In this document: positions 5,640 to 13,327 of the stretch, piece by piece | How positions within the stretch are numbered: position 1 is the first letter of the stretch | Layout: each line of letters opens with the position of its first letter | NCBI GenBank assembly: GCA_016927175.1 | Contig: JAFGNC010000411.1 | Coordinates: 1 to 16,028, forward strand | DNA: 16,028 bases | Direction of reading: 5' to 3' | Source of the DNA: Gammaproteobacteria bacterium | Lineage (GTDB): Bacteria; Pseudomonadota; Gammaproteobacteria; Steroidobacterales; Rariloculaceae | Notes under the pieces: model-generated | Database searches by the model: none | Told to the model about the DNA's origin: nothing | Seen by the model: the letters and a program-made list of their open reading frames with translations, nothing else | Made by a program: the position numbers and the translations under genes

Positions 5640-7589
5640 TCACGGCAGAGCGAAAACGTTGACGGTGTCGCCCGCGACGATCGCGACGTACTGTCTGCCG
5701 CTGCGCCCCTGATAGCTCATCGGGTTCGCGTTGCCGCTGGCTTCCAATTGCGCGCTCCACAGCTCCTCGCCCGTGCGGGCGTCGAATGCGCGGAAGCGGC
5801 GGTCGTTCGTGGCGCCGACGAACACGAGGTCACCGCCGGTCACGGTCGGCCCCGCGCTGCCGGAACCGCCGACCCGCTGCTTGCCTTCCGGCAGCAGCTC
5901 TTCGATGCCGAGCACCGACTCCCACGCGATCTCGCCGGTATTCGTGTCCACCGCGACGAGCTTCGACCACGGCGGCTGGTGGCAGGGAAGGGTCGGTCCG
6001 ACCGGCCGGCCGTTCTCGTCCCATTCGCCGCCGAGCGGGGCATTGAAGCTGAAAAACGGGCCGACCCCGAGGATACTCGCGCGGTCATAGGGCTGCTTCG
6101 AGCCGACCGCCTCGAAGCTGTAGGTTTCGTCCGGATCCTTCTGCTGGACCCATCCGACGAGCGACGTATCGTGCGAGTTCACGTAAACGTAGCCCGTCGT
6201 CGGATCCGCCGCGATGCCGCCCCAGTTGATGCCGCCGGTGCCGCCCGGGAACTGGATCGTCGACTCCGGGGGAGCGCCTTCCTCGTGGTACATGAACGGC
6301 GTAAAGGGGCCGGCGTTGTAGAACCCGCCGCTGCGCTCCCAGAACTCGAGGCAGGCTGCCGCGTGCGCCTCGCTCGTCTGCTCCGGCGTCACGATTTCTT
6401 CCTTCGTGAAGCTGACGCGCGCGAGCGGGGGAGGAGCGACCGGGAAGGGCTGCGTCGGCGAATACCACTCTCCGGGCACGTCTCCTTTCGGCACCGGCCG
6501 TTCCTCGACCTCGATGATCGGCTCGCCCGTCTCGCGATCCAGCACGAACAGGTAGCTGGTCTTGCCGACATGCGCGATCGTCGGGAGCCGGCGGCCGTCC
6601 CGGACGACATCGAGCAGGGCGCCGCCGGATGGCATGTCGGAGTCCCACAGGTCGTGGTGCACCGTCTGAAAGTGCCACAGGTACGCGCCGGTGGCGGCCT
6701 CGACGGCCACGATCGAGTTGGCGAACACGTTGGCGCCGGGACGGCCGCCGCCGTAGTAGTTCGGCGCCGGACCCGCGATCGGCAGGTAGACGATGCCGCG
6801 CGCCGCATCGACCGGCGCCGCGAAGGCCCACATGTTCGTGCCCGAGCGGTCCTCCCAGCCGTCGCCCCACGTCTCGTTGTAGGGTTCCCCCGGCTGCGGC
6901 ACCGTCCGGAACTCCCACAGCTTCTCGCCCGTGCGGGCGCTGAAGGCGCGGGGATTGCCCGGCGGGCCCTGCGGCACCTCGCCGACGGCGGCTCCGATGA
7001 CGGCGATGTCGCGGTAGATCGTCGGCGTGCCGCCGTAGGGAACGCCGACGTCGACGATGCCGTCATCGCCGAAGCCGCTGACGGGCGTGCCGTCCGCCGC
7101 GTCGACCGCAATCAGCCGCGAGCCTGCCATGAACAGCACGCGCGGCGGCGTGCGTTCGTCGCCGGGCCAGTAGCCGACGCCGCGGGTCGAGACCCGAGAG
7201 CCGCGCCGGTTGCCGTCCTCCGGCTCCGGCACGACATAAGCCCAGATCTCGTCGCCGCCGTCCGCATCGAGGGCGACGACGCGATCACCGCTGGAGATGT
7301 ACATGACGCCGTCGATGACGAGCGGGACGGCGGTCGAGTTGCCGTTCAGCCGATAGGTCCAGCTGCGCTCGAGCGTCGCCACGTTGTGCGTATCGATCTG
7401 GTTCAGCGGCGAGTAACGGGTCGCCGCGAGATCCCGGTTGATCGTTCGCCAGTCGCCCGCGGGCATCGTGCTGTTACTCCAGCGTTCCGTCGCCGAGCCG
7501 TCCTGCTGCGCCGACGCGCCGGCCGCGTGCAGCGCGATCGCGGCCGCTACCGCGCGCGCGACGGCGCTCGTCCCTATTCTCTTCATCAT
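5640..7589 (-). CDS. periplasmic PQQ-dependent dehydrogenase 1
   Basis: This 649-residue quinoprotein has an export signal (about residues 1-27, cleavage after GASA). It should oxidise an alcohol, polyol or sugar in the periplasm with PQQ as cofactor. Several eight-bladed propeller repeats are visible, for example VVALDADGGDEIW, AFSARTGEKLWEF, VAVEAATGAYLWHF, LVAVDTNTGEIAW and FRAFDARTGEELW. HHDLWDSD (311-318) and GKTSYLFVLDRETGEP (342-357) match the quinoprotein glucose dehydrogenase segments carrying the catalytic Asp and a PQQ-contacting Lys (here Lys343). There is no CXXCH heme motif and no membrane domain, so electrons must pass to a separate acceptor. The frame stays open to 9161, but that upstream stretch is antisense to other genes. 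ATG at 7587-7589 was chosen because AAGGA lies 6 bases upstream and a signal peptide follows. It heads a unit with the 273-residue protein and DUF6152. Confidence 0.93.
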   Translation of the reverse strand: MMKRIGTSAVARAVAAAIALHAAGASAQQDGSATERWSNSTMPAGDWRTINRDLAATRYSPLNQIDTHNVATLERSWTYRLNGNSTAVPLVIDGVMYISSGDRVVALDADGGDEIWAYVVPEPEDGNRRGSRVSTRGVGYWPGDERTPPRVLFMAGSRLIAVDAADGTPVSGFGDDGIVDVGVPYGGTPTIYRDIAVIGAAVGEVPQGPPGNPRAFSARTGEKLWEFRTVPQPGEPYNETWGDGWEDRSGTNMWAFAAPVDAARGIVYLPIAGPAPNYYGGGRPGANVFANSIVAVEAATGAYLWHFQTVHHDLWDSDMPSGGALLDVVRDGRRLPTIAHVGKTSYLFVLDRETGEPIIEVEERPVPKGDVPGEWYSPTQPFPVAPPPLARVSFTKEEIVTPEQTSEAHAAACLEFWERSGGFYNAGPFTPFMYHEEGAPPESTIQFPGGTGGINWGGIAADPTTGYVYVNSHDTSLVGWVQQKDPDETYSFEAVGSKQPYDRASILGVGPFFSFNAPLGGEWDENGRPVGPTLPCHQPPWSKLVAVDTNTGEIAWESVLGIEELLPEGKQRVGGSGSAGPTVTGGDLVFVGATNDRRFRAFDARTGEELWSAQLEASGNANPMSYQGRSGRQYVAIVAGDTVNVFALP

Positions 7590-7595
7590 TCTTGA

Positions 7596-7600
7596 TCCTT
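7596..7600 (-). promoter_or_regulatory. ribosome-binding site fixing the PQQ dehydrogenase 1 start
   Basis: AAGGA on the minus strand lies 6 bases before the first of two consecutive ATG codons (7587-7589). It supports an internal start in a frame that is open for over 1.5 kb further upstream. Confidence 0.7.
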
Positions 7601-7667
7601 GCAGACTGACCAGGTCGATTTTTTCCGTAAAGATACACCCTGAGCGTGCTCGCGTCCCGGGGCTTTC

Positions 7668-7697
7668 TCGACCGTCTCGCGGGCCGCCGCGTATACT
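7668..7697 (+). promoter_or_regulatory. predicted promoter for the secreted protein - esterase pair
   Basis: TCGACC (7668-7673, 4 of 6 to TTGACA) and TATACT (7692-7697, 5 of 6 to TATAAT) are 18 bases apart. They lie in the 183-base divergent gap between PQQ dehydrogenase 1 and the 338-residue protein. The leader would be about 70 bases. No equally good promoter was seen for the opposite direction. Confidence 0.45.
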
Positions 7698-7762
7698 CGG
7701 CGTAGCGTGACGGGCAGCGGAAAGCGTGTCGTCCCGCGGCCCTCGCCGAATTCCCAGGTTAT

Positions 7763-7767
7763 GGAGG
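7763..7767 (+). promoter_or_regulatory. ribosome-binding site fixing the 7773 start
   Basis: GGAGG sits 5 bases before the ATG at 7773. It favours that start over the in-frame ATG at 7707, whose extra 22 residues would put non-hydrophobic sequence ahead of the signal peptide. Confidence 0.8.
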
Positions 7768-7772
7768 ATTTC

Positions 7773-8789
7773 ATGAACGAGCGTATCTCGAGAGCCGGTT
7801 TCGCCGCGGCCGGCCTTGCGCTGGCGGCCCTGGCGGCGTCGCTGCCGACCGCCGCGCAGGATCGGGCGGCGTCGTGGGAACACCCGAAAACGCCGTGGGG
7901 CGACCCGGACATCCAGGGCATGTGGCCGATCAACCACATGACGCTCGTGCCGCTGGAGCGGCCCGAAGGCTTCGGCACGCGAAACGTGTTGAACGACGAA
8001 GAATATCAGCAGCGAGTGCAGATGCTCGCCCGCCGTAACAACGCATACGAGCAGGAGCAGCGATCGGACAAGATGGGGATGGGCCACTGGGCCGAGGCCG
8101 GTCAGATCCCGACGCGTATCGCTTCGCTGATCGTCGATCCCGCGGACGGGCAGTTCCCCGAGCTGACGGAAGTGGGCGAGCAGCGTTCGGAAAAGATGGG
8201 CAGCAGCTGGTTCCGCGATACCTGGGACCGCCCCGAGGATTTCGACGTATGGGACCGCTGCATCACGCGGGGGCTGCCGGCATCGATGTTCCCGATGCAG
8301 TACAACAACGGCATCGAGATCATCCAGTCGCCGGGCTACGTCGTACTTCGTCTCGAGATGATTCACGAGGCCAGGGTCGTTCCCGTCGACGGCACGCCGC
8401 CGCTCGACGGCGACATCAGGCAATGGATGGGCGAGTCGCGCGGCCACTGGGACGGCAATACGCTGGTCGTCGAGACCACGAACTTCAACGGCGAGCCGCA
8501 CATGACGAACATCGGCACGTCGGGCTCGCCGCGCTACAACACTCCTACCAGCGAGCAGCTGCGCATCGTCGAGCGATTCACGCGGATCAGCGAGGACGAG
8601 ATGGAGTACCAGATCACGGTCGAGGATCCGGTCATGATCGAGCGGCCCTGGACCGCGGCGTATACGTGGGTCAGGAACCCGGACTATGAGATTTTCGAGT
8701 ACGCCTGCCACGAAGGGAACGAGCAGATTCGCAACTACATCGAGACCTCCCGCTACGAGCGCCAGCAGCAGGCCGCCGCCAATGACTAG
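7773..8789 (+). CDS. secreted protein of unknown function, homologous to the 4596-5417 product
   Basis: This 338-residue protein begins with a signal peptide (MNERISRAGF then an Ala/Leu-rich core, cleavage near residue 28, PTAAQ). After HPKTPWGDPDIQGMW (about 37-51), a stretch that recalls the LNGIW near the start of its homologue, there is a long hydrophilic section. Next come RCITRGLPASMFP and a beta-rich core: IEIIQSPGYVVLRLEMIHEARV, WMGESRGHWDGNTLVVETTNFNG (218-240), EQLRIVERFTRISEDEMEYQITVEDP and FEYACHEGN. The core aligns well with the 273-residue protein, including the TLVVETT.FNG string. Proteins of this type are common in Acidobacteria and Gammaproteobacteria as uncharacterised hypotheticals; I know of no proven function. 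Its gene overlaps the esterase start by 8 bases, so the two are probably co-translated. Confidence 0.87.
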   Translation: MNERISRAGFAAAGLALAALAASLPTAAQDRAASWEHPKTPWGDPDIQGMWPINHMTLVPLERPEGFGTRNVLNDEEYQQRVQMLARRNNAYEQEQRSDKMGMGHWAEAGQIPTRIASLIVDPADGQFPELTEVGEQRSEKMGSSWFRDTWDRPEDFDVWDRCITRGLPASMFPMQYNNGIEIIQSPGYVVLRLEMIHEARVVPVDGTPPLDGDIRQWMGESRGHWDGNTLVVETTNFNGEPHMTNIGTSGSPRYNTPTSEQLRIVERFTRISEDEMEYQITVEDPVMIERPWTAAYTWVRNPDYEIFEYACHEGNEQIRNYIETSRYERQQQAAAND

Positions 8790-10362
8790 AACGTCGCTCT
8801 TTGCCGCGGGCGCCCTGCTGGCCGTTGCTGCAGGCTCCGCCGCCGCCGCGATCTCCGACCCGGTGCAGCTCGACGCGGGTCGAGTCGCGGGCGGCCAGCC
8901 GCTCGACGGCGTGCGGGTGTTCAAAGGCATCCCGTTCGCGGCGCCGCCCGTCGGAGAGCTGCGCTGGCGGGCGCCTCGGCCGGTCGAGCCGTGGGAGGAC
9001 GTGCGGGCCGCGACCGAGTTCGGCGACGTGTGCGTGCAGCCGCCGGGGCAGGGCCGACTCAACATCGCCGTGCTGCCCGACGGGCCTGGCATGAGCGAGG
9101 ACTGCCTGTACCTGAACGTGTGGACGCCGGCCGAGTCGGCATCCGACGCGCTGCCGGTCATGGTCTACATCTACGGCGGCGCATATACCGAGGGCGCCGG
9201 CTCCGTGCCGCTGTACGACGGGACCGAGCTCGCCAGGAAGGGCGCCGTCGTCGTGACGATGAACTATCGGCTCGGTCCCTTCGGCTTTTTCGCGCATCCC
9301 GATCTGACGGCCGAGGCCGAGCACGGCTCGTCGGGCAACTACGGCCTGATGGACATGCTGGCCTCCCTCGAATGGGTGCAGCGGAACATCGCCGGTTTCG
9401 GCGGCGATCCGGACAACGTCACCGTCTTCGGCCAGTCCGCCGGCGCGATGGCGATCGCGTCGCTGGTGGCTTCGCCCGAAGCGGACGGGCTGTTTCGCCG
9501 CGCGATCTCGCAAAGCGGAGCCTGGATGGGGCTCGGCATGGGCCGCATGCGGAACCTGGAGCAGGCGGAGGAGGCCGGCGTTCGCGCCGTCGCCGAGCTC
9601 GGCGCCGAGTCGATCGCGCAGCTGCGCGCGCTGCCCGCCGATGAGGTGCAGCAGAAGCTGCGCGGCGCCGGAGTGGTGATCGACGGCCACGTTCTTCCCG
9701 AGGACGTGTCTGCCGTGTTCGCGGAAGGCCGGCAGAACGACGTCGACGTGCTGGTCGGGTCGAACGCGGACGAAGGATCGTTCTTCCCCGGCGGGCCCGC
9801 GGCGGAGCAGTTCCGCAATCAGCAGAGCGCGCGCTGGGGGGCGCTCGCCGACCGCTTCTTCGAGCAGTACCCGGCGGGCACGGACGAGCAAGCCGCCGCG
9901 GCGTCGGCGGCGGCGTTCCGCGACGGCACGGCGTGGCACATGCGGCTCTTCGCGAGCTATCAGGCGGAGCAGGGCAACGAGGCGTGGGTCTACTACTTCG
10001 CGCAGGATCCGCCGCCGGCCGATGAGCAGCGGCCGCTCGGCGCGACGCACGCGGCCGAGGTGCCTTACGTGTTCAACAACATCGGCGAGCTGCCGCTGTT
10101 CCCGGACGGCAGCGATCCGGAGAAGGCGGCCCGCTCGGAGCCCGACCTGAAGCTGGCGGACATGATGTCGTCGTACTGGGTCAACTTCGCGCGGACCGGC
10201 GACCCGAACGGGCCGGGGCTGCCGGAGTGGCCGCCGTTCGAGGATCTGCGGGAAGGCCAGGCGATGGTGCTCGAGGCCGACGCGCGCCCGGAGCAGCTAC
10301 CGGACCCGGCGAAGCTCGCACTTTACGACGCGTTGTACGAGCGCCAGCTGTCGGGCGACTGA
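8782..10362 (+). CDS. secreted type B carboxylesterase
   Basis: This 526-residue alpha/beta-hydrolase is exported through a signal peptide (MTRTSLFAAGALLAVAAGSAAAA). It should hydrolyse carboxylic esters in the periplasm or outside. The family pattern is complete. RVFKGIPFAAPPVGELRW (45-62) and EDCLYLNVWTPA (106-117) are the type B signatures, IYGGAY (130-135) supplies the oxyanion hole, and GQSAG (217-221) holds the nucleophile Ser219. Glu331 in SNADEGSFFPGG and His423 in GATHAAEVPYVF complete the triad. The elbow has Gln before Ser where GESAGG is more usual. The ATG at 8782 was chosen because the signal peptide begins there; the longer frame from 8686 only adds sequence antiparallel in sense to the preceding gene. 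It overlaps the preceding gene by 8 bases and converges on PQQ dehydrogenase 2. The ester substrate is unknown. Confidence 0.93.
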   Translation: MTRTSLFAAGALLAVAAGSAAAAISDPVQLDAGRVAGGQPLDGVRVFKGIPFAAPPVGELRWRAPRPVEPWEDVRAATEFGDVCVQPPGQGRLNIAVLPDGPGMSEDCLYLNVWTPAESASDALPVMVYIYGGAYTEGAGSVPLYDGTELARKGAVVVTMNYRLGPFGFFAHPDLTAEAEHGSSGNYGLMDMLASLEWVQRNIAGFGGDPDNVTVFGQSAGAMAIASLVASPEADGLFRRAISQSGAWMGLGMGRMRNLEQAEEAGVRAVAELGAESIAQLRALPADEVQQKLRGAGVVIDGHVLPEDVSAVFAEGRQNDVDVLVGSNADEGSFFPGGPAAEQFRNQQSARWGALADRFFEQYPAGTDEQAAAASAAAFRDGTAWHMRLFASYQAEQGNEAWVYYFAQDPPPADEQRPLGATHAAEVPYVFNNIGELPLFPDGSDPEKAARSEPDLKLADMMSSYWVNFARTGDPNGPGLPEWPPFEDLREGQAMVLEADARPEQLPDPAKLALYDALYERQLSGD

Positions 10363-10487
10363 TTCTGCGATCGCGGCAGCCGCTGCATCGACGTCGCCCG
10401 TTCGCCGCGTGTCGCTTCGGGACCCGCTGCGCTCCGTTTCCGGCTTTCTGTCCGAACGAGGCGCCGCGGGGGTTGCCGCGCCGACTG

Positions 10488-12485
10488 CTACTCGGAGGCT
10501 TCGGGCAGCGCGAACGTGACGTACCGGCCCGGGCCCGGCTCTTCGCCCTCGCGGATGCCGAAGAGGCCGTAGCCGCCGGTCGCGATCGTGATGAACTGCC
10601 GGCCGTCCACTTCGTAGACGGCGGGCACCCCCTCGGACGCGGCCTGCAGCCGATACGTCCACAGGACTTCACCGGAGTCCCGGTCGTAGGCTCTGAAGGC
10701 CCGGTCCGACGAGGTGCCGACGAACAGCAGCCCCCCGGCCGTCGCGACCGGCCCTCCGCGCGGCGCATGACTGCCCGTGTCCGTGATGCCCTGCTCGGCC
10801 AGATAGCCGACCTGCCCGTTCGGCACCTGCCACTCGATCGTTCCGTCGTTGAGGTCGTAGGCCGTGAGCTGGGACCACGGCGGCCCGAGCGCAGACAGCC
10901 CGTTGCTCTGCAGCATGAAATCGATCGGCACCGTGTATTCGACGAAGTCCGGCCCCGCATTGGGCGGCGCCGGCGGCGTTGCGCCGGAGCCTCCGGGACC
11001 GCCGAAGCCTCCGGTCCCCGGCTCCCGAACCTGCAGCTTCGCCGTGGTCGGCAGCTCCTTCGATACGACGTACATCTTGCCGTTGACCGGGTCGACGGCG
11101 GAGCTGCCCCAGTTCGCGCCGCCGTTGTGGCCCGGCAGCATGATCGTGCCTTCGAGGCTGGGCGGCGTGTACAGACCTTCGTTGCGATAGGTGCGCAGGA
11201 TCTCGCGTACGGCCTCCTGGTCCTCCTCCGGGATGTACGGGTTGATGTCCTCTTCCGTGAAGGACATCCGCGCGAACGGCGGGGGCTTCGTCGGGAAGGG
11301 CTGAGTCGGCGAGGACTGCTCGCCCGGCGCGTCGCTCTGCGGGACCGGACGCTCCTCGATCGGCCACAGCGGCTCGCCGGTCTCGCGGTCGAAGACGAAC
11401 AGCAGGCCCTGCTTCGTGGCCTGCGCGACGACGTCGACCTCCCGCCCTTCGTGCATGACCGTCAGCAACTTCGGCGCCTGCGGGAGATCGAAATCCCAGA
11501 GGTCGTGATGGATCGTCTGAAAGTGCCAGATTCTCTCGCCCGTGCGCGCGTCGAGCGCGACGACGCTGTTGCCGAACAGGTTGTCGCCGTGACGGTTCGC
11601 CCCGTAGAAGTCGTAGCGCGCCGTGCCGGTCGGGATGAAGGCGATGCCGCGCTCGACGTCGACCGTGGACTCGCTCCAGTTGTGCACGCCGCCGAAAGCG
11701 TCGGCCGCGTCGTTCGGCCAGGTATCGGCGCCGAACTCTCCGGGCCTCGGTACCGTGTGGAATACCCACTCGAGCTCGCCGGTGCGCACGTCGTAAGCAT
11801 GGACGTCCGCAGGCGTGGAGCTGTAGCTCGCGCCGCCCGCGGGCAGCGAGACGATCACGAGGTTCTCGAAGATGCGGCCGGGGTTGCTGGTCTGCAGCGG
11901 ACGCACCGTGCTGACGTCGTCGACCAGTCCGACGCGCAGGTCGACACGGCCGTTCTGCCCGAAGGCGTTGACCGTCCGGCCGTTGCGCGCGTCGATCGCG
12001 GTCAGATGCCCCTGATTGATGAACAGCAGCCGCCGGTCCGTGCGGTCCTCGCTCTCCCAGTAATTGATGCCGCGCGTGCCGACGGGGCCTTCGGTCGGGC
12101 GGCGCCACAGCTCCCGCCCCGTCGCGGCGTCGAGCGCGACGATAGACCGGTTTCTCGCGAGCACGTACATGACGCCGTCGACGACGATCGGGTTGAACAG
12201 ATAGTTCCCGCCTTCGCCGGTCTCGTAGGTCCACGCCACCTCGAGGTCCGTGACGTTGCTCCTGTCGATCTGATCGAGCGCCGAGTACTGGGACGAGTCG
12301 GCGCCGCCGAGATATTGTTCCCAGGTGCGATAGTTCGGCGCGGCCGCCGGCGGCTCCCGAGTCTGTGCCGCGGCGCCGCCGGCGACGAGCGCGGCGACCA
12401 GTGCGGCCGCTGCCCGCAGACGCAGTGGCGGCAGGGGGGTTACGGACGACGCTCGGGCGGCCCTGCCCGGGGCGTCGACGAACAC
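10488..12485 (-). CDS. periplasmic PQQ-dependent dehydrogenase 2
   Basis: This 665-residue quinoprotein is a diverged paralogue of PQQ dehydrogenase 1. The only usable start is a GTG at 12483-12485. It gives an unusually long signal peptide n-region of about 23 residues before the hydrophobic core LRAAAALVAALVAGGAAA (23-40). Propeller repeats include IVALDAATGRELW, VHAYDVRTGELEWVF, VVALDARTGERIWHF and FRAYDRDSGEVLW. HHDLWDFD (326-333) and ATKQGLLFVFDRETGEP (356-372) correspond to the catalytic Asp and PQQ-contacting Lys358 regions. A Gly/Pro-rich insert (about 488-513) precedes GPPWSQL, and the Cys found in the paralogue's PCHQPPW is absent. There is no heme c motif. No clear ribosome-binding site precedes the GTG. 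The gene runs convergent to the esterase with a 125-base gap lacking an obvious terminator. Confidence 0.92.
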   Translation of the reverse strand: MFVDAPGRAARASSVTPLPPLRLRAAAALVAALVAGGAAAQTREPPAAAPNYRTWEQYLGGADSSQYSALDQIDRSNVTDLEVAWTYETGEGGNYLFNPIVVDGVMYVLARNRSIVALDAATGRELWRRPTEGPVGTRGINYWESEDRTDRRLLFINQGHLTAIDARNGRTVNAFGQNGRVDLRVGLVDDVSTVRPLQTSNPGRIFENLVIVSLPAGGASYSSTPADVHAYDVRTGELEWVFHTVPRPGEFGADTWPNDAADAFGGVHNWSESTVDVERGIAFIPTGTARYDFYGANRHGDNLFGNSVVALDARTGERIWHFQTIHHDLWDFDLPQAPKLLTVMHEGREVDVVAQATKQGLLFVFDRETGEPLWPIEERPVPQSDAPGEQSSPTQPFPTKPPPFARMSFTEEDINPYIPEEDQEAVREILRTYRNEGLYTPPSLEGTIMLPGHNGGANWGSSAVDPVNGKMYVVSKELPTTAKLQVREPGTGGFGGPGGSGATPPAPPNAGPDFVEYTVPIDFMLQSNGLSALGPPWSQLTAYDLNDGTIEWQVPNGQVGYLAEQGITDTGSHAPRGGPVATAGGLLFVGTSSDRAFRAYDRDSGEVLWTYRLQAASEGVPAVYEVDGRQFITIATGGYGLFGIREGEEPGPGRYVTFALPEASE

Positions 12486-12778
12486 CGCCTCTGCGGACGG
12501 TTCAGAAATCGTGTTGCAGATGGCCGTCTCCCCGCCGGAGCTCTTGAACTTCCGGGTCCGATACTAATTGATGGCGCCGAAAATGTCCGCTATCGGCGTT
12601 GCCGCTCTGTACGCGCGCGCTTTCGGCCGGTACTGTCGGGGGCGCCGGTCCCGCTCACCCGTTCATGAACGAACGGCAACCGGTCCGAGCATCGAGCCGC
12701 GGTGGCCGCGGCGCCGCGCGCAACGCGCCTGCGCGCGACGGCGCGCCGCGGCAAGCCTCGGCTGGACACGATGGACTC
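12486..12778. other. divergent intergenic region
   Basis: This 293-base gap lies between PQQ dehydrogenase 2 (minus) and DUF2062 (plus). No gene of its own is supported. It contains an AT-rich spot near 12560-12590, where a promoter for the dehydrogenase could lie, and a 12-base palindrome CGTTCATGAACG at 12660-12671. An in-frame ATG at 12665 would extend the DUF2062 protein with Arg/Ala/Gly-rich low-complexity sequence and is not favoured. Confidence 0.4.
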
Positions 12779-13312
12779 ATGCACCGTTTCACCGCCTTCC
12801 TTCGCGAATCCCTTGCATCGCTCGAGAACCACCGTCTGTTCAGGCCGTGGCGTCACCATCTCGCGAAGCGCTCGCTGTGGCGGTTCGGCCGAAATGAAGT
12901 GGCGCGCGGCGCCGCGGTGGGGCTGTTCTTCGGGGTCATGACTCCCGTCGCGCAGATCCTGTTCGCGACGATCGCCGCGATCCTCCTGCGGGCGAATCTG
13001 CTCGTCGCCGCGGGCAGCACGCTGATCACGAACCCGTTCACGTTCCCGTTCGTCTATTACGGCGCGTTTCGCATCGGCGTGTTCGTGACCGGGCCCAGCC
13101 GCGAGCTCGCGGAGGACGTGGCCGTGTCGGAGCGGGCCGCGAACCGCGCGCTCGACGTCGACGACTGGTTTACGACGCTGTCGGAATGGATGGCCGCAGT
13201 CGGCTATCCGCTGCTGGTCGGCGTCTTCACGCTGGCCGTGGTGCTGGCGCTGGCGGGCTATCTGCTGTCCCACGTCGCCTGGGCGATCGCCGCGCGGCTG
13301 CGCGGCTCGTGA
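12779..13312 (+). CDS. DUF2062 domain membrane protein
   Basis: This 177-residue inner-membrane protein of the DUF2062 family has no established function. A basic N-terminus (residues 1-40, RHHLAKRSLWRFGRNE) leads into the family's first helix VARGAAVGLFFGVMTPVAQILFA (about 41-63), followed by LRANLLVAAGSTLITNPFTFPFVYYGAF. That stretch holds the typical NPFT..P motif (Asn85-Pro90). A loop of about 40 residues precedes the last helix (about 143-168). The length fits the family. I chose ATG 12779 because it gives the usual N-terminal length; the ribosome-binding site is weak, and an in-frame ATG at 12665 is the alternative. It is convergent with the permease gene, leaving only 15 bases between stops. 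Confidence 0.88.
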   Translation: MHRFTAFLRESLASLENHRLFRPWRHHLAKRSLWRFGRNEVARGAAVGLFFGVMTPVAQILFATIAAILLRANLLVAAGSTLITNPFTFPFVYYGAFRIGVFVTGPSRELAEDVAVSERAANRALDVDDWFTTLSEWMAAVGYPLLVGVFTLAVVLALAGYLLSHVAWAIAARLRGS

Positions 13313-13327
13313 CGCGGCGGTTGCGCG

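Noticed and set aside
5748..7595. 615-residue open frame on the plus strand opposite PQQ dehydrogenase 1
   Set aside because: Antisense shadow caused by high third-position GC; no signal peptide, motif or ribosome-binding site.
7590..9161. N-terminal extension of the PQQ dehydrogenase 1 frame giving a 1173-residue protein
   Set aside because: The extra part is antisense to the secreted protein and the esterase and has no domain. A good ribosome-binding site and signal peptide mark the start at 7589.
8671..10050. 459-residue minus-strand frame opposite the esterase
   Set aside because: Arg-rich shadow with no recognisable motif; the plus strand encodes a complete esterase with catalytic triad.
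10363..10487. Bidirectional terminator between the esterase and PQQ dehydrogenase 2
   Set aside because: Only short GC-rich stems are present and there is no T-run on either strand.
10227..12668. 813-residue open frame on the plus strand opposite PQQ dehydrogenase 2
   Set aside because: It is a shadow of the real gene. Composition is Arg/Val/Asp/His-rich without any family motif, while the minus strand encodes a complete quinoprotein.
12660..12671. 12-base palindrome CGTTCATGAACG as an operator
   Set aside because: A few perfect 12-base palindromes are expected by chance in 16 kb, it stands alone, and no regulator gene is near.
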